DNA of 64,000 bases from Ditibartonella apis (lineage in GTDB: Bacteria; Pseudomonadota; Alphaproteobacteria; Rhizobiales; Rhizobiaceae), in contig NZ_LXYU01000002.1 of the NCBI RefSeq assembly GCF_001952075.1, positions 310,001 to 374,000 on the forward strand, written 5' to 3'. The notes beneath the pieces are model-generated. The model had not been told where the DNA came from. It was given only the letters and a program-made list of their open reading frames with translations, and made no database searches. Of the stretch, positions 21,364 through 32,909 are shown one piece after another (the first letter of the stretch is position 1; each line of letters begins with the position of its first letter). Both the position numbers and the translations under genes were made by a program.

Positions 21364-21559
21364 AAAACCAAGTCAGATTATATACAATTTTTGCGCGTTT
21401 TGCGAAAAAGGGATCACGCAAATTTCCGTTTTACAATGTCACTTTTTGTTGACGGTTCAATTATATAAATTGAATTTAGATTTTTATGAAATTACATTAG
21501 AGCCACCCGCCATAATAGCGGAGAGTTAATCGGGGGGAGGTAGATACTCGGAGTATAAA

Positions 21560-22774
21560 ATGACTACCTCAACAGCCACTAAGGCTGAACCTGGTGTACA
21601 AAGCGGAACGACTTTATATAAGCGCATAAGCGTGGCAATGTTTTTTGCCGGCTTCGCAACTTTTTCTCTTCTTTATTGCGTTCAGCCACTACTACCATCT
21701 TTCGCAAACCACTATCATATAACGCCAGCGAACAGTTCGTTGGCGCTTTCTATATCAACGGGCTTTCTCGCCTTTTCCATTCTTCTTTCAAGTGCTTTTT
21801 CCGAAGCGCTCGGCCGCCGCGGTTTGATGACCGCATCGATGATCGGTGCTTCTGTTCTAAACATTGTCGCAGCTTTTGCGTCGAGCTGGCATTGGCTTCT
21901 TGTCGCACGTGCCTTGGAAGGCATTCTCCTCGGGGGCGTGCCGGCCGTTGCGATGGCCTACCTTGCCGAAGAAATTGCACCACGAGGATTCGGAAAAATC
22001 ATGGGGCTTTATGTCGGTGGTACGGCATTCGGCGGCATGATGGGCCGGGTTGGTATGGGCAGCCTTATCGAGTGGTTCAATTGGCAATGGGCTTTGGCAA
22101 TTATCGGTATTATTGATCTGATTGCAGCCATTGCGTTCTATTTTCTGTTGCCACCATCCAAGAACTTTGTTGCCGTACATGGTATCAATATCCATCACCA
22201 CATAAGAGCATGGATAGGCCATATTGGCTCGATACGGTTGCTTTACATTTATCTTTTCATCGCTTTGGTGTTCGGTGATTTCGTTGCGATTTTGAACTAT
22301 ACCGGCTTTCGTATGAGCGGAGCACCGTTCTTTCTTAGCCCGACTGAGATCGGCTTTATCTTCCTGAGTTATGTTTCAGGTATTATCGTTTCGCCGATTG
22401 CCGGAAACCTGACCAATAAATATCATCGCAGCTCGCTATTGTTTATTTCCGTTGCGATTCTGGCTTTAGGGCTGATTTTGACGCTCACTAACAGTCTGTT
22501 CTGGTTTATTGTCGGTATCGTGTGCGTAACAATCGGGTTTTTCTCCGCTCATGCGGTGGCAAGCAGTTGGGTTGGGCGCATTGCAGTTGGAGCAAAAGGG
22601 CATGCAACAGCACTTTACCTTCTGTTCTACTACATGGGATCGAGCTTCATCGGTGCTTTTGGCGGCTGGTTCTGGTTCCATGGCGGCTGGGACATGGTCA
22701 TCGCCTTTACTGGCACGCTCGTCATCATTGCATTCATATTCTGCTATTTGTTACGGCGCCGTGAATTGGCTTAA
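21560..22774 (+). CDS. MFS transporter of the YnfM type
   Basis: A 404-residue protein with 12 hydrophobic segments. The opening YCVQPLLPSFANHYHITPANSSLALS, seen here as YCVQPLLPSFA and ANSSLALS, is characteristic of YnfM-like members of the major facilitator superfamily, and loop 2-3 carries SEALGRRGLM (motif A variant). Helix 4-5 has ARALEGILLGGVPAVAMAYL. These are inner-membrane proton-linked transporters, usually listed as sugar or drug efflux proteins with little direct evidence. The ribosome binding site CGGAG is nine bases before the ATG. It is divergent from nrdHIEF and convergent with prmC. Confidence 0.85.
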   Translation: MTTSTATKAEPGVQSGTTLYKRISVAMFFAGFATFSLLYCVQPLLPSFANHYHITPANSSLALSISTGFLAFSILLSSAFSEALGRRGLMTASMIGASVLNIVAAFASSWHWLLVARALEGILLGGVPAVAMAYLAEEIAPRGFGKIMGLYVGGTAFGGMMGRVGMGSLIEWFNWQWALAIIGIIDLIAAIAFYFLLPPSKNFVAVHGINIHHHIRAWIGHIGSIRLLYIYLFIALVFGDFVAILNYTGFRMSGAPFFLSPTEIGFIFLSYVSGIIVSPIAGNLTNKYHRSSLLFISVAILALGLILTLTNSLFWFIVGIVCVTIGFFSAHAVASSWVGRIAVGAKGHATALYLLFYYMGSSFIGAFGGWFWFHGGWDMVIAFTGTLVIIAFIFCYLLRRRELA

Positions 22775-22828
22775 ATTTTTCATTGCTATAGAAAAATGAA
22801 GCAAATGCTAAGAGCGTGAGTTTCACGG

Positions 22829-23680
22829 TCAGCAAAACAACAAGGCGCGCAAAATACCATTCAAGTCTTTGCGCGTCTTTTTCAATTCAAAACCATTCTC
22901 TGAAAAAAGAGCAATCACGTCTTTTTCCTGACCTTTGCCAATTTCAACCGCAATCATTCCATGCGGTTTCAAAAATGGTCGGCTTTCTTCGGCGAGCTTC
23001 CGATAAAATTGAAGTCCGTCTTTTCCGCCGGACAAGGCTCTGAGCGGGTCATATTTTTTCACCTCGGTTGCAAGGGTGGAAATTTCGCTTTCCGGAATAT
23101 AGGGCGGGTTCGATATTATCATATCGAACTCTCCTGACAAACCAGAAAACCAGTCGCTTTTTAATGAGCTGAAACGATCTGCCACTCTTGCGCTTTCCGC
23201 GTTCAATGATGCTGTTTTTAAGGCGTCCTCGCTGATATCGACAGCCGTTGCCTTAAGCCCGTCAACATTTGCTAGAAGAGCAATTGCAATGGCCCCTGTT
23301 CCGGTTCCCATATCGACAATGTCGGCTTCCTCGTACTGATCAGCAATAGAGCGAATTTCCGGTAACACCAGATCGACAAGCGCTTCTGTATCATCTCTTG
23401 GTTCAAGAGTATCAGCGGACAGATGAAATTCTATCCCGTAAAATTCCCGTCTCCCGATAATCCGGTAGACCGGCTTACCATTCAGACGTTCAACAATTGC
23501 CTTATCAAGCCGTTGCAAGGCGTCTTCGCTCACTTGAAAATTGGCATTGAGGATTTCATCCTTTCGCGTCGTCGATGTGAAAAACTCGACCAGTAGGCGA
23601 GCATCAAGATCGGCATTGTCCAATTTTCTGTTGCGAAACAGTTTTCTTGTTTTTTTCAAAACGTCAGAAAGACTTGCCAT
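22829..23680 (-). CDS. prmC: Release factor glutamine N5-methyltransferase PrmC (HemK)
   Basis: A 283-residue methyltransferase that methylates the Gln of the GGQ motif in release factors, using S-adenosylmethionine. The SAM site is DMGTGTGAIAIAL (about residues 123-135), and the catalytic NPPY is at 191-194. An N-terminal helical domain (1-80) recognises the release factor. It starts two bases after the prfA stop, so the enzyme and its substrate are made from one transcript. Confidence 0.95.
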   Translation of the reverse strand: MASLSDVLKKTRKLFRNRKLDNADLDARLLVEFFTSTTRKDEILNANFQVSEDALQRLDKAIVERLNGKPVYRIIGRREFYGIEFHLSADTLEPRDDTEALVDLVLPEIRSIADQYEEADIVDMGTGTGAIAIALLANVDGLKATAVDISEDALKTASLNAESARVADRFSSLKSDWFSGLSGEFDMIISNPPYIPESEISTLATEVKKYDPLRALSGGKDGLQFYRKLAEESRPFLKPHGMIAVEIGKGQEKDVIALFSENGFELKKTRKDLNGILRALLFC

Positions 23681-23682
23681 AA

Positions 23683-24762
23683 TCAGCCGTTATTGCCGAG
23701 TTCTGCGAGCAAACTCGCCTGATGATCAGCAATTAATGCGTCAATCAACTCGTCAAGTTCACCTTCCATAACTCTGTCAAGCTTATAGAGCGTAAGATTT
23801 ATCCGGTGATCTGTCACACGACCTTGCGGAAAATTATAGGTTCTAATGCGCTCGGACCGGTCTCCCGAACCGACCTGACTTTTACGGGAAGCGGAGCGTT
23901 CACTGTCGGCCTTTTGTCGCTCCAGATCATAAAGTCGTGCCCGTAAAATTTGCATCGCGCGTGCACGGTTCTGGTGTTGGGATTTTTCGGCCTGCACAAC
24001 CATAATACCGGTTGGCAGGTGAGTGATACGCACAGCGGAATCTGTTGTGTTGACATGCTGGCCACCAGCGCCTGATGCCCGCATTGTATCAATCCTTATA
24101 TCTTCCGGTTTGATTTCGACATCAATTTCCTCCGCTTCAGGTAAAACCGCAACGGTTGCCGCCGAGGTATGAATGCGCCCACCGGCTTCCGTTTCCGGAA
24201 CACGTTGGACACGGTGCACACCCGACTCGAATTTCAACCTCGAAAACACGCCCTTTCCTGTGACAGAAGCGATAATTTCTTTATAGCCTCCGACATCCCC
24301 TTCGCTTGCGGAAACCACTTCCACTTTCCAACCGTGCAAACTCGCATAACGTTCATACATGCGAAAAAGATCACCTGCAAAAAGAGCAGCCTCCGACCCG
24401 CCGGTACCCGCACGTATTTCCAAAATTGCACTTTTTTCGTCAGCAGCATCTTTCGGCAATAGCTCGATTTGGACATCATGTTCCAATTTTGCAATTTTGT
24501 CTTTCATGCCGGGAAGTTCTTCTTCGGCAAGACCACGCATTTCCGGATCAATTGAATGATCTTTCAACATGGCTTCAAGGTCATTTGCTTCATGATGAGC
24601 TTTATTAAGTTCGCGTATCAGACCGACAACAGGTTGCAATTCGGAATATTCCGAGGCGAGTTTTACATAGGTCTCGGCATCCGGATTATTCGCCATTTCA
24701 CTTTCGATCATCTCGAAATGCTTTTCGAGTTGATTCATACGCTCTTGCGGTAATGCAACCAT
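23683..24762 (-). CDS. prfA: Peptide chain release factor 1
   Basis: A 359-residue release factor that ends translation at UAA and UAG codons. The peptidyl-tRNA hydrolysis motif GGQ lies in [18 protein letters not shown] (about residues 233-235 from this start), and the codon-recognition region is near [15 protein letters not shown]. The C-terminal half has the usual basic SQ-H-NR region ([13 protein letters not shown]). I prefer the ATG at 24762 to a GTG nine bases upstream. It is first in prfA-prmC. In many relatives prfA directly follows lysC-ptsP, but here those genes are about 14 kb away on the other strand. Confidence 0.96.
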   Translation of the reverse strand: MVALPQERMNQLEKHFEMIESEMANNPDAETYVKLASEYSELQPVVGLIRELNKAHHEANDLEAMLKDHSIDPEMRGLAEEELPGMKDKIAKLEHDVQIELLPKDAADEKSAILEIRAGTGGSEAALFAGDLFRMYERYASLHGWKVEVVSASEGDVGGYKEIIASVTGKGVFSRLKFESGVHRVQRVPETEAGGRIHTSAATVAVLPEAEEIDVEIKPEDIRIDTMRASGAGGQHVNTTDSAVRITHLPTGIMVVQAEKSQHQNRARAMQILRARLYDLERQKADSERSASRKSQVGSGDRSERIRTYNFPQGRVTDHRINLTLYKLDRVMEGELDELIDALIADHQASLLAELGNNG

Positions 24763-24958
24763 ATTTTTCACAGGCCTGTATGTTTATATGGATCAATCGT
24801 TCCGATCACTGACAAAGACCGGTCAAATCTTTGATAATGCACCACAAGCTGCTTGCCAATGCCAAAACGGCATTTGCTCGACGGGAATTTGAAAAACGAG
24901 CGTCTTTTTGCACCATTCATCTTGAGATGAACATGTTTTTTAAAGACAAACCTCTCAT

Positions 24959-25396
24959 CTAGCGCTTGCGTTTCTTCCCATAAAGTTCAAAGCGATGATG
25001 AATAATGTCATAGCCTAATGAATGGGCAATTTCTTCTTGCAATTTTTCAATCAGGTCGGAGCGGAATTCAATAACATCGCCGGTGTCGATATCAATGAGG
25101 TGGTCGTGATGCTCGCGATCTTTCTGTTCAAAACGGGATGGCCCGCCTTCAAACTCGTGCCGTTCGATTGCTCCGACTTCTTCTAGAGCCTTCATTGTAC
25201 GGTAGACCGTTGACAACGAAATTGTTGGATCTTTTTCACTCGCACGTTTGAAGAGCTCGAACGCGTTCGGGTGATCCAGATTATTATTAAGAAGACCAAG
25301 AATAATACGCCGTTGCCTCGTAATTCTGAGGCCGCTTTTGCGTAATTCTTTTTCATAATCGGGCTTATCTTCCATGATAACTACTGAACCGTTCAT
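24959..25396 (-). CDS. Fur-family metal-responsive regulator (Fur/Mur)
   Basis: A 145-residue protein with the Fur winged helix ([15 protein letters not shown] and [20 protein letters not shown], about residues 20-80) and the metal-binding segment [17 protein letters not shown]. In Hyphomicrobiales the closest Fur homolog often works as the manganese regulator Mur, with iron handled by Irr and RirA, so I leave the symbol open. The typical C-terminal CxxC zinc pair is not present. An ATG seven codons in is an alternative start. It stands alone between prfA and secA. Confidence 0.9.
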   Translation of the reverse strand: MNGSVVIMEDKPDYEKELRKSGLRITRQRRIILGLLNNNLDHPNAFELFKRASEKDPTISLSTVYRTMKALEEVGAIERHEFEGGPSRFEQKDREHHDHLIDIDTGDVIEFRSDLIEKLQEEIAHSLGYDIIHHRFELYGKKRKR

Positions 25397-25597
25397 CTAA
25401 TTGCGTAAAAGAAAAAAGAGTTTTTCATTCAGATTTTATAACTTGCATATAAGTTTATTAAAACCCCCTGAATGTAACCTAAAATAACCGGACAAGTTAA
25501 GCTTGCACCACGTTTTAAATAAAACTCTTTTTGACCAATCCGGCTTTCAAATATTTATTCATATTTTCCAACCATTACAAAAATTTGCTACAAGCAC

Positions 25598-25623
25598 AAA
25601 TAGACGCAATTTTGCGTCTATTT
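25598..25623. terminator. Terminator-like hairpin between secA and the Fur-family gene
   Basis: AAATAGACGCAA (25598-25609) pairs perfectly with TTGCGTCTATTT (25612-25623), and AAATTTTTAG follows on the plus strand. A second inverted repeat (AAATTCCG 25648-25655 with CGGAATTT 25668-25675) is nearer the secA stop. One or both likely end the secA transcript. Nothing else is visible in the 324-base gap 25397-25720. Confidence 0.5.
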
Positions 25624-25720
25624 AAATTTTTAGAATGTCGAGCGAATAAATTCCGATTTTTTGTAACCGGAATTTTTATCTTATGTCGCACAAATTAGAA
25701 AGGCGATACTGTTTTATCGT

Positions 25721-28435
25721 TTAAACAAACGATCCATGGCAGTGTTTGTATTTTTTACCTGACCCACAGGGACAAAGTTCGTTACGCCCGACTTTTCCCC
25801 ATGTTGTCGGATCTTTCGGATCACGTTTGGATGGTGCAACAACAGTGTCATCCTGCGCGCTAACCGAAACCATACCTTCAGCGTCGTCCTGACCGTTAAA
25901 TTCCGGATGTTCAGCATGCATTTCCGGAAGCGGAGCCGGTTCGCTCGGCTGTTCAACGATTTCAAAACGCATAAGTTTGGAAACCACGTCACGCCGCAAA
26001 TTGGAAAGCATTGCCTGAAAGAGTTCAAAAGATTCAGTTTTATATTCGTTGAGCGGATCACGCTGACCATAACCGCGGAATCCGACGACAGAACGCAAAT
26101 GGTCAAGATTGACCAGATGTTCACGCCATAATGTATCAATACTTTCAAGCAACATGGCTTTGCGGAAATAGGCCATGACTTCGGGGCCGAACCGTTCCTC
26201 ACGCTCTTTTGCCCGTTCGTCCATCGCTTTCTTGACGCGCTCCAATATCTGTTCTTCGGCAATGCCTTCTTCTTTTGCCCAATCTTCAACCGGTAAATCG
26301 AGGTTGAACAATTCACGCAATTGGTCACGCAGTCCGACAGCATCCCATTGTTCGGAATAGGTTCCATGCGGCACGTATTTTTCAACGAGATCCTCTATGA
26401 CTTCATCGCGCATTTCTGCGATCATATCTGTCAGATCTTCCGAATCCATAACCTCCATACGTTGTTCAAAAATAACCTTACGCTGGTCATTCATGACATC
26501 GTCATATTTCAGGAGATTTTTACGGATTTCGTAATTGCGCGCCTCGACCTTTTTCTGCGCTTTTTCGAGTGCCTTGTTAATCCACGGGTGGGTGATGGCC
26601 TCGCCTTCTTTCAGGCCGAGTTTTTGGAGCATTCCATCCATGCGGTTGGAACCGAAAATGCGCATAAGATCATCTTGTAACGACAGATAGAATTTCGACC
26701 GTCCGGGGTCACCCTGACGGCCGGAACGACCGCGCAACTGGTTATCAATACGTCTGCTTTCATGGCGTTCTGTTGCAAGAACGTAAAGGCCACCGGCTGC
26801 AAGTGCCTTTTCCTTCAATTTGGCAACATCATCTTTGATTGCTGCAATTTTCGCATCGCGTTCGGGACCTTCAGGTACATCTTTCAATTCCTGTTCAACA
26901 CGCATATCGACATTGCCGCCAAGCTGGATATCGGTACCGCGACCGGCCATATTAGTTGCAATTGTAATTGCACCGGGCACTCCGGCCTGTGCCACGATAT
27001 AAGCTTCCTGCTCGTGATAGCGGGCGTTCAATACGTTAAAACCGGTAATGCCGTCTTTGCGCAGACGATCAGCCAGATGTTCGGATTTCTCGATTGATGT
27101 AGTGCCAACCAGAATAGGCTGCCCGCGTTCGTGGGAGGCACGGATATCGCGAACAATTGCCTGATATTTTTCTTCGACAGTGCGATAGACTTCATCATTC
27201 TCGTCGATACGTTTGACCGGCAGGTTGGTCGGAATTTCGATGACCTCAAGGCCATAAATGTTGCCGAATTCTTCGGCTTCTGTTGCCGCTGTACCGGTCA
27301 TACCGGCCAATTTGTCATACATGCGGAAATAGTTTTGGAATGTAATGGAGGCAAGCGTCTGGTTTTCCGGCTGGATAGCGACATGTTCCTTGGCTTCCAA
27401 AGCCTGATGAAGCCCTTCCGAATAGCGACGCCCCGGCATCATACGGCCGGTAAATTCGTCAATAATCATAACTTCGCCGTTACGCACGATATAATCCTTG
27501 TCGCGCGTAAACAGTTTATGGGCTTTCAACGCATTGTTGATGTGATGCACAATCTTGACATTTTCAATGTCATAAAGGCCATGGCCTTTTAATAGCCCTG
27601 CCTCGGCAAGCATTTTTTCAACTTTTTCGGTGCCGATTTCTGTGAAAGTCGCAGTCTTCTGCTTTTCGTCAATTTCATAATCTTCGGGCTTCAGCGGCGG
27701 TATGAAAGTATCAATCTGTTTATAAAAATCGGTACGATCTTCAAGCGGGCCGGAAATGATAAGCGGCGTTCTTGCTTCATCAATAAGGATAGAATCAACT
27801 TCGTCGACAATTGCGTAATGATGGCCACGCTGAACCATCTGGCTACGATCAAACGTCATATTGTCACGCAGATAATCGAAACCGAGTTCATTGTTGGTGC
27901 CATAAGTAATATCACAGGCATAAGCAGCCCGACGCTGGTCGTTATCAAGATCATGAACAATAACGCCGGTTGTAAGGCCGAGAAAGCCGTAGAGCTTACC
28001 CATCGTCTCGGCATCGCGTTTTGCCAGATAGTCATTCACTGTGACGACATGCACCCCTTTGCCTTCCAAAGCGTTGAGATAGACCGGCAAGGTTGCCATC
28101 AATGTTTTACCTTCACCGGTACGCATTTCCGCAATGCCGCGATTATTCAAAACAATACCGCCAATAAGCTGGACATCGAACGGTCGCAAACCGAAAACGC
28201 GCTTGGACGCTTCTCTTGCAGTTGCAAAAGCTTCTGGCAAAAGAGAATCAAGTGTTTCTCCCTTTTGCAATCTTGCGCGGTATTCATCGGTTTTTTGCCG
28301 CAATTCACTATCGCTCAATTTTTTGAATTGTTCTTCGAGTGCATTGATCTCTGCAACTTTAGGGCGAAGAGATTTTACCCGACGTTCAAAAGCCGAACCG
28401 AATAATTTGCGCGCAAGGCCGCCTAAACTGACCAT
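25721..28435 (-). CDS. secA: Protein translocase ATPase SecA
   Basis: A 904-residue motor that pushes preproteins through SecYEG. The nucleotide-binding folds show [15 protein letters not shown] (Walker A), [16 protein letters not shown] (DEAD-like) and [13 protein letters not shown] plus [11 protein letters not shown] (helicase motifs). The C-terminus carries the zinc and SecB-binding motif [14 protein letters not shown]. Length and order are normal. It is monocistronic, divergent from the PPIase gene that starts 446 bases upstream. Both serve protein export, but their pairing may be chance. Confidence 0.98.
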   Translation of the reverse strand: MVSLGGLARKLFGSAFERRVKSLRPKVAEINALEEQFKKLSDSELRQKTDEYRARLQKGETLDSLLPEAFATAREASKRVFGLRPFDVQLIGGIVLNNRGIAEMRTGEGKTLMATLPVYLNALEGKGVHVVTVNDYLAKRDAETMGKLYGFLGLTTGVIVHDLDNDQRRAAYACDITYGTNNELGFDYLRDNMTFDRSQMVQRGHHYAIVDEVDSILIDEARTPLIISGPLEDRTDFYKQIDTFIPPLKPEDYEIDEKQKTATFTEIGTEKVEKMLAEAGLLKGHGLYDIENVKIVHHINNALKAHKLFTRDKDYIVRNGEVMIIDEFTGRMMPGRRYSEGLHQALEAKEHVAIQPENQTLASITFQNYFRMYDKLAGMTGTAATEAEEFGNIYGLEVIEIPTNLPVKRIDENDEVYRTVEEKYQAIVRDIRASHERGQPILVGTTSIEKSEHLADRLRKDGITGFNVLNARYHEQEAYIVAQAGVPGAITIATNMAGRGTDIQLGGNVDMRVEQELKDVPEGPERDAKIAAIKDDVAKLKEKALAAGGLYVLATERHESRRIDNQLRGRSGRQGDPGRSKFYLSLQDDLMRIFGSNRMDGMLQKLGLKEGEAITHPWINKALEKAQKKVEARNYEIRKNLLKYDDVMNDQRKVIFEQRMEVMDSEDLTDMIAEMRDEVIEDLVEKYVPHGTYSEQWDAVGLRDQLRELFNLDLPVEDWAKEEGIAEEQILERVKKAMDERAKEREERFGPEVMAYFRKAMLLESIDTLWREHLVNLDHLRSVVGFRGYGQRDPLNEYKTESFELFQAMLSNLRRDVVSKLMRFEIVEQPSEPAPLPEMHAEHPEFNGQDDAEGMVSVSAQDDTVVAPSKRDPKDPTTWGKVGRNELCPCGSGKKYKHCHGSFV

Positions 28436-28881
28436 TTCTGGTCCTTTCCGATGTTAGTTACTGGCGCTTGATGAACGCCGGTTGAATGACGTACACGCTT
28501 TAACCTTCAACGGCAGAGCATGCAACAGACTATGGCTGCAACAATGCCGACAAAGTCTTAAAACTTGAAGTATACCCAATATTTACGACACAGATAGGTG
28601 TCGCGACTTTTTCTGTCAACATTGAGGCCGAAGTTTATATCCATGAGAAATATGGATAAAAACCGCATAGTTTCCAAATTTTACACCCGTTTCGGCTCAC
28701 TTTGCACATATTTTGGAAAGTGCGACAACACCCGAATATCACAATAGCCACAGAAAAGATGTGAATTTTGCCCAAAATTCCAAACATTTTTATCAACTTG
28801 TCAAACAACATGATATGAATGTCCCGAATTTAACCAAAATTTCAGTCCAGAACATCTTGTCTGTTCGCAAGGAGACCGTTT
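28436..28881. other. Divergent promoter region of secA and the PPIase gene
   Basis: About 446 bases between divergent genes. A GGAG-type site (AAGGAGA) precedes the PPIase ATG. No secM-like ORF and no RNA motif was recognised. Confidence 0.4.
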
Positions 28882-29877
28882 ATGAAATCCATTCCCCTAA
28901 CCCTATTGCTGTCGTCGGCTCTGCTTCTTGGCACCAGCCTGACATCGTCAGCACAGAATGCTCCTCAACCTCAACAGAGCACACCGGATGCTGCCGCTCC
29001 GGCCCAGCCCAAATTGCCGGATCCTTCAGGAGCACCCGCAGCACAGCCTGAAAAACCGGTTGATCCGTCACATGTGATGGCTGTCGTCGACGGCAAAAAT
29101 GTGACTGCCGGCGACCTTGACGCCATGGCCAATGACATTGATCCGGGACTTGCCCGTCTACCCGACCAACAACGCCGGATTACCGTTTTAAAAATTTACG
29201 TCGATATGAAGACATTGTCCGATGCAGCGTTGAAAGACGGGCTCGACAAAACACCCGAATACGAAAAACGCATGGCTATTATGCGCGATAATGTTCTTCA
29301 GCAGCTTTATTTCAAAAATTCCATTGTTGATAAAATTACCGATGACGATGTCAAAGCACGTTACGAAAAGGAAATCGCTGGTCTTCCCAAGGAACAGGAA
29401 GTTCGCGCCCGCCATATTCTGGTAAAAACCAAGAAAGAAGCTGAAGATATTATCAAAAGCCTCGATAAAGGTGCGAAATTCGACGAGGTTGCCAAGGAAA
29501 AATCAAGCGAAAAATCGGCTGCTACAACAGGTGGCGATGTCGGTTACTTCAGCCGTGGGCAAATGGTCAAGCCGTTTGAAGACGCTGCCTTTGCTTTGAA
29601 AGTTGGCGAATATACAAAAACACCGGTTGAAAGCCCGTTCGGCTGGCACATTATCAAGGTTGAAGACCGTCGCGAAAAACAGCCACCTGCATTGGCCGAT
29701 GTCAAAGACGGTATTCGTAATATGATTGCACGCGAACGCTACGTCAAAATGATTGGTGATCTGCGTGGAAAAATGGACGTCAAATATCCCGATGAAGATG
29801 TCGCTAAAATGATGCAGAAGCCCGATAGCGATACGGGTGATCTTCCCGGAGAACAGCCCGAGGAAGAAGACCAATAA
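28882..29877 (+). CDS. Exported parvulin-type peptidyl-prolyl isomerase
   Basis: A 331-residue periplasmic protein with a signal peptide (MKSIPLTLLLSSALLLG..., cut near Ala24), a Pro/Ala/Gln-rich stretch (about 25-60), a SurA-like helical chaperone region, and a rotamase domain (about 175-270) marked by RARHILVKTKKEAEDI, GGDVGYFSRGQMVKPFEDAAF and PFGWHIIKV. It should help fold outer-membrane or secreted proteins. The C-terminal tail is very acidic (PGEQPEEEDQ). AAGGAGA precedes the ATG. A strong terminator follows. Confidence 0.92.
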   Translation: MKSIPLTLLLSSALLLGTSLTSSAQNAPQPQQSTPDAAAPAQPKLPDPSGAPAAQPEKPVDPSHVMAVVDGKNVTAGDLDAMANDIDPGLARLPDQQRRITVLKIYVDMKTLSDAALKDGLDKTPEYEKRMAIMRDNVLQQLYFKNSIVDKITDDDVKARYEKEIAGLPKEQEVRARHILVKTKKEAEDIIKSLDKGAKFDEVAKEKSSEKSAATTGGDVGYFSRGQMVKPFEDAAFALKVGEYTKTPVESPFGWHIIKVEDRREKQPPALADVKDGIRNMIARERYVKMIGDLRGKMDVKYPDEDVAKMMQKPDSDTGDLPGEQPEEEDQ

Positions 29878-29899
29878 GCTTCTTTTTGATTTTATGATA

Positions 29900-29952
29900 A
29901 ATGCCGGACAATTAGCTTTTCAAATGCTTTGTCCGGCATTATTGTTTTTTAA
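29900..29952 (+). terminator. Intrinsic terminator after the PPIase gene
   Basis: AATGCCGGACAA (29900-29911) pairs perfectly with TTGTCCGGCATT (29929-29940) and is followed by ATTGTTTTTT. It begins 23 bases after the stop codon. Confidence 0.88.
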
Positions 29953-29976
29953 ATTTCCATTTTTCAAGAGGTTGCT

Positions 29977-31215
29977 ATGGTTGGCAAAATTTCTCCCCTT
30001 GCACCAAAGGCTTATCCCGAAATGCCGTTAATAAAAGGCGTCCGTCTCGATACTGCCGAAGCGCATATCAAATATAAAGGCCGTACCGACCTCCTGTTTA
30101 TTGTCTTCGATAATGAAACAAGTGTCGCCGGAGTGTTCACTCGGTCAAAATGTCCGTCTGCCCCTGTCGATCATTGCAGAAAAATTCTTTCTCATGGGGT
30201 GGCGCGTGGCGTTGTTGTTAATTCCGGTAATGCCAACGCATTTACCGGCAAAAAAGGGATAGCAACGACGGATGCCACGGCGAAAGCGGCAGCCGAGGCA
30301 TTGGGTGCTACTCCGGAAGAAATCTATCTTGCATCCACCGGCGTTATTGGTGAACCAATGGATGCTTCGCGCTTTACCGGTTTACTACCTGAAATGGCAA
30401 AAAATGCCAAAGAAGACAAATGGCTTGAAGCCGTCAAAGCCATTATGACAACGGATACGTATCCGAAACTTGCAACGCGAACCGTCGATTTTGATGGTCA
30501 CCCGATCATCATTAACGGCATTGCCAAGGGTGCCGGAATGATTGCCCCCAATATGGGAACGATGCTTTCATTTATTGTGACAGATGCTCCTGTGCATCCA
30601 GCAATTTTACAGGAAATATTATCCGATAAAGTGCGCGATACCTTCAATGCGATTACAGTTGATAGTGATACTTCGACATCAGATACCCTTCTTTTGTTTG
30701 CTACCGGTACAGCTGACGGAAACATCAAACCGCTTAATCAAAAAAATGACCCGCGTTACAAAATTCTAGCCGATGGCATTTATGAAATTCTGCACGAGCT
30801 TTCTTTGCAAGTCGTCACTGACGGTGAAGGCGCCCATCATCTGATCGAAGTTAAAGTCGAAGGTGCAACGACAAATGAAGCGGCTAGAACCATTGCCCGC
30901 TCCATTGCCAATTCGCCACTGGTAAAAACCGCAGTAGCCGGTGAGGATGCCAATTGGGGACGCGTGGTTATGGCAGTCGGTAAAGCCGGAATGGAGGCCG
31001 ACCGCGACCGATTGTCAATCTGGTTTGGCCCCCACCGCTTGGCCGTTGATGGCGAACGTGATCCCCGTTATAGTGAAGAGGAAGCCTCGAACTACATGAA
31101 AGGCTCCCATATAGTCATTAAAGCCGATATTGGCTTGGGTAATGGCTGTGCAACGATATGGTCATGCGATTTGACCAAAGAATATGTCGAGATTAATGGT
31201 GACTACAGAAGTTGA
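29977..31215 (+). CDS. argJ: Bifunctional glutamate N-acetyltransferase / N-acetylglutamate synthase ArgJ
   Basis: A 412-residue enzyme of arginine synthesis that moves the acetyl group from N-acetylornithine to glutamate, and in bifunctional forms also uses acetyl-CoA. The precursor cleaves itself between Gly194 and Thr195 in PNMGTMLSF, and Thr195 becomes the nucleophile. [11 protein letters not shown] and STGVIGEPM are further family motifs. The ATG at 29977 follows AAGAGG. It leads an operon with a GNAT gene and mutT, a neighbourhood common in relatives. Confidence 0.96.
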   Translation: MVGKISPLAPKAYPEMPLIKGVRLDTAEAHIKYKGRTDLLFIVFDNETSVAGVFTRSKCPSAPVDHCRKILSHGVARGVVVNSGNANAFTGKKGIATTDATAKAAAEALGATPEEIYLASTGVIGEPMDASRFTGLLPEMAKNAKEDKWLEAVKAIMTTDTYPKLATRTVDFDGHPIIINGIAKGAGMIAPNMGTMLSFIVTDAPVHPAILQEILSDKVRDTFNAITVDSDTSTSDTLLLFATGTADGNIKPLNQKNDPRYKILADGIYEILHELSLQVVTDGEGAHHLIEVKVEGATTNEAARTIARSIANSPLVKTAVAGEDANWGRVVMAVGKAGMEADRDRLSIWFGPHRLAVDGERDPRYSEEEASNYMKGSHIVIKADIGLGNGCATIWSCDLTKEYVEINGDYRS

Positions 31216-31987
31216 TAATTTGGATCGCCGGAGTACAACTCTGGCCGAGATACGCCGGCTTGAAGCACTTTCTGCCCGTGCGTGGCCGACAGAGAAAGAA
31301 TTTTATGATGGTGTCTGGGCTTGCCGGTCAACGCCGGATTTTCCATCAGACCGCATCAATTCGGTGACCCCGCTTGATCCTGATGATAACAAAAATATGA
31401 GGGAACGGGTCAAACACCTCTGTTTTGACAACGGCGTCTATAAGCGGCCATTGCGTATGACACCACTTGCCCCGCTCGAGCTTTTCGACGAGCTCAAGCA
31501 AAACGGTTGGGCAAATTTCAAAGATGTGGCTGTGATGGCTCTTAAACCACTTCCCCATATTTCTGGATCGGATGTCAAACTGAAAGCTATTGATGTCGAA
31601 GCTTATAGCAAATTGACTGTGCTGAACCACACCCATGAAAATCGCTATGCCGAGATTTATTTCAAGCTTTTAAAACGTATCAAAGGAAAGCCTTCATTTT
31701 TTGAACTCGACCGTGATGGTCAAGTGATCGGCAATATCATTGCTGTAAACGATTTCGGTCAGGTCGGGCTTATCGATTTTGCAATCGTTCCGGGGTTGCG
31801 AGGGCGCGGCCTTGGCGGACTAGCATTGCAAAGCCTGATCAGCACGGTCAGCCGGAAGTCGGCTGAAGTCCCCATCGAATGTCTGTGGTTGCAGGTGGAA
31901 ACTTTGAACAGTGCAGCATGGCGCCTTTATAGCGATGCAGGTTTCAAAACAATTTACCATTATCAATATTGGAGACCGGGCGTTTGA
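31196..31987 (+). CDS. GNAT-family N-acetyltransferase
   Basis: A 263-residue protein with a GNAT fold in its C-terminal half: [21 protein letters not shown] is the acetyl-CoA-binding motif A (Arg/Gly-x-x-Gly-x-Gly/Ala), followed by [20 protein letters not shown] (motif B), which I quote only by its ends. The N-terminal half is less conserved. The substrate is unknown. The start is uncertain: ATG at 31196 overlaps the end of argJ by 20 bases, and an ATG at 31184 is also in frame. The stop overlaps the TTG start of mutT by four bases. Confidence 0.85.
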   Translation: MVTTEVDNLDRRSTTLAEIRRLEALSARAWPTEKEFYDGVWACRSTPDFPSDRINSVTPLDPDDNKNMRERVKHLCFDNGVYKRPLRMTPLAPLELFDELKQNGWANFKDVAVMALKPLPHISGSDVKLKAIDVEAYSKLTVLNHTHENRYAEIYFKLLKRIKGKPSFFELDRDGQVIGNIIAVNDFGQVGLIDFAIVPGLRGRGLGGLALQSLISTVSRKSAEVPIECLWLQVETLNSAAWRLYSDAGFKTIYHYQYWRPGV

Positions 31988-32397
31988 CCAATTCAAAACC
32001 TATTCTTCTTGTCGTCGCCTGCGCGTTGATTGATGCCGACAATCGCGTGTTACTAGCAGAGCGCCCGAAGGGAAAGACACTGGCCGGATTATGGGAATTT
32101 CCCGGAGGAAAAATCGAGCCCGGGGAAACGCCCGAAGAAGCTCTCATTCGCGAACTTCATGAAGAGTTGGAAATCACTGTAAATGAAACTTGTCTGTCAC
32201 CGATGACTTTTGCAAGTCACACTTACGAAAAATTCCATCTATTGATGCCGCTTTATATTTGTAGACGTTATGAAGGAATAGCAAAGGGAGCCGAAGGACA
32301 AAACCTTAAATGGGTTTCGGCTTCCAATCTTGATCACTATCCGATGCCGCCTGCCGATAAACCGCTTATACCTATTTTGAAAGACATTCTTCTTTAA
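31984..32397 (+). CDS. mutT: MutT-type Nudix hydrolase (8-oxo-dGTP diphosphatase)
   Basis: A 137-residue Nudix enzyme. The Nudix box is present as GGKIEPGETPEEALIRELHEE plus LEI, here cited by its key residues G, E, RE, EE. Such enzymes remove 8-oxo-dGTP from the nucleotide pool. The start is taken as the TTG at 31984 because it overlaps the GNAT stop as TTGA and has GGAGA nine bases upstream. A TTG at 31969 would include the ribosome binding site. It is third in argJ-GNAT-mutT. Confidence 0.9.
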   Translation: MTNSKPILLVVACALIDADNRVLLAERPKGKTLAGLWEFPGGKIEPGETPEEALIRELHEELEITVNETCLSPMTFASHTYEKFHLLMPLYICRRYEGIAKGAEGQNLKWVSASNLDHYPMPPADKPLIPILKDILL

Positions 32398-32504
32398 CAA
32401 TTTCTTTACGTTGTTTGACAAAAATGTCGCGCCCAAGTCGCGCGTTAAATCCTTATTAACAGGTAACTTTTAGTCTGGCAGACGGTTACTCTGGAGTAAT
32501 TATA

Positions 32505-32762
32505 ATGCACCACCAAGAGTCTTTAAAAACAAACCGTAACGACCTTACTCAATCAGCAGGGACAGGTGTTTTGCGAATAGTATTGCTTTTTGGTTCCGTT
32601 GCCATCGCGCTTGGTCTCATCCTCGTCCCTATGTTGGGTGATCGTAAGGATGCCGAGCTGACACAATCAATTTTCCAGAATAAAGTGGATTACACAACTA
32701 TGACGGGTTCGGTTAACCAGTCTGCTATCCCTCAAGTCGACACGGTAAAAGATCCTCAATAA
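32505..32762 (+). CDS. Small single-helix membrane protein, function unknown
   Basis: An 85-residue protein with a polar N-terminus, one hydrophobic helix (about residues 24-44, LRIVLLFGSVAIALGLILVPM) and a polar tail. GGAG lies ten bases before the ATG. I do not recognise a named family, though LLFGSVAIALxLI-type proteins are common in related genera. It stands alone between mutT and the cystine transporter. Confidence 0.65.
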   Translation: MHHQESLKTNRNDLTQSAGTGVLRIVLLFGSVAIALGLILVPMLGDRKDAELTQSIFQNKVDYTTMTGSVNQSAIPQVDTVKDPQ

Positions 32763-32909
32763 TTGTTTTTAGGTAGCATATTTTCGCTTAATTATCTTTA
32801 TTATTGAAATATTTTTCTTTGAGATCATAGGTGCTGTCCCCTATATCACATGATTGGGGTACATTGATGCAATGGGTTGTTTTTATACCCGGCCATAGGA
32901 CAGCTTTTA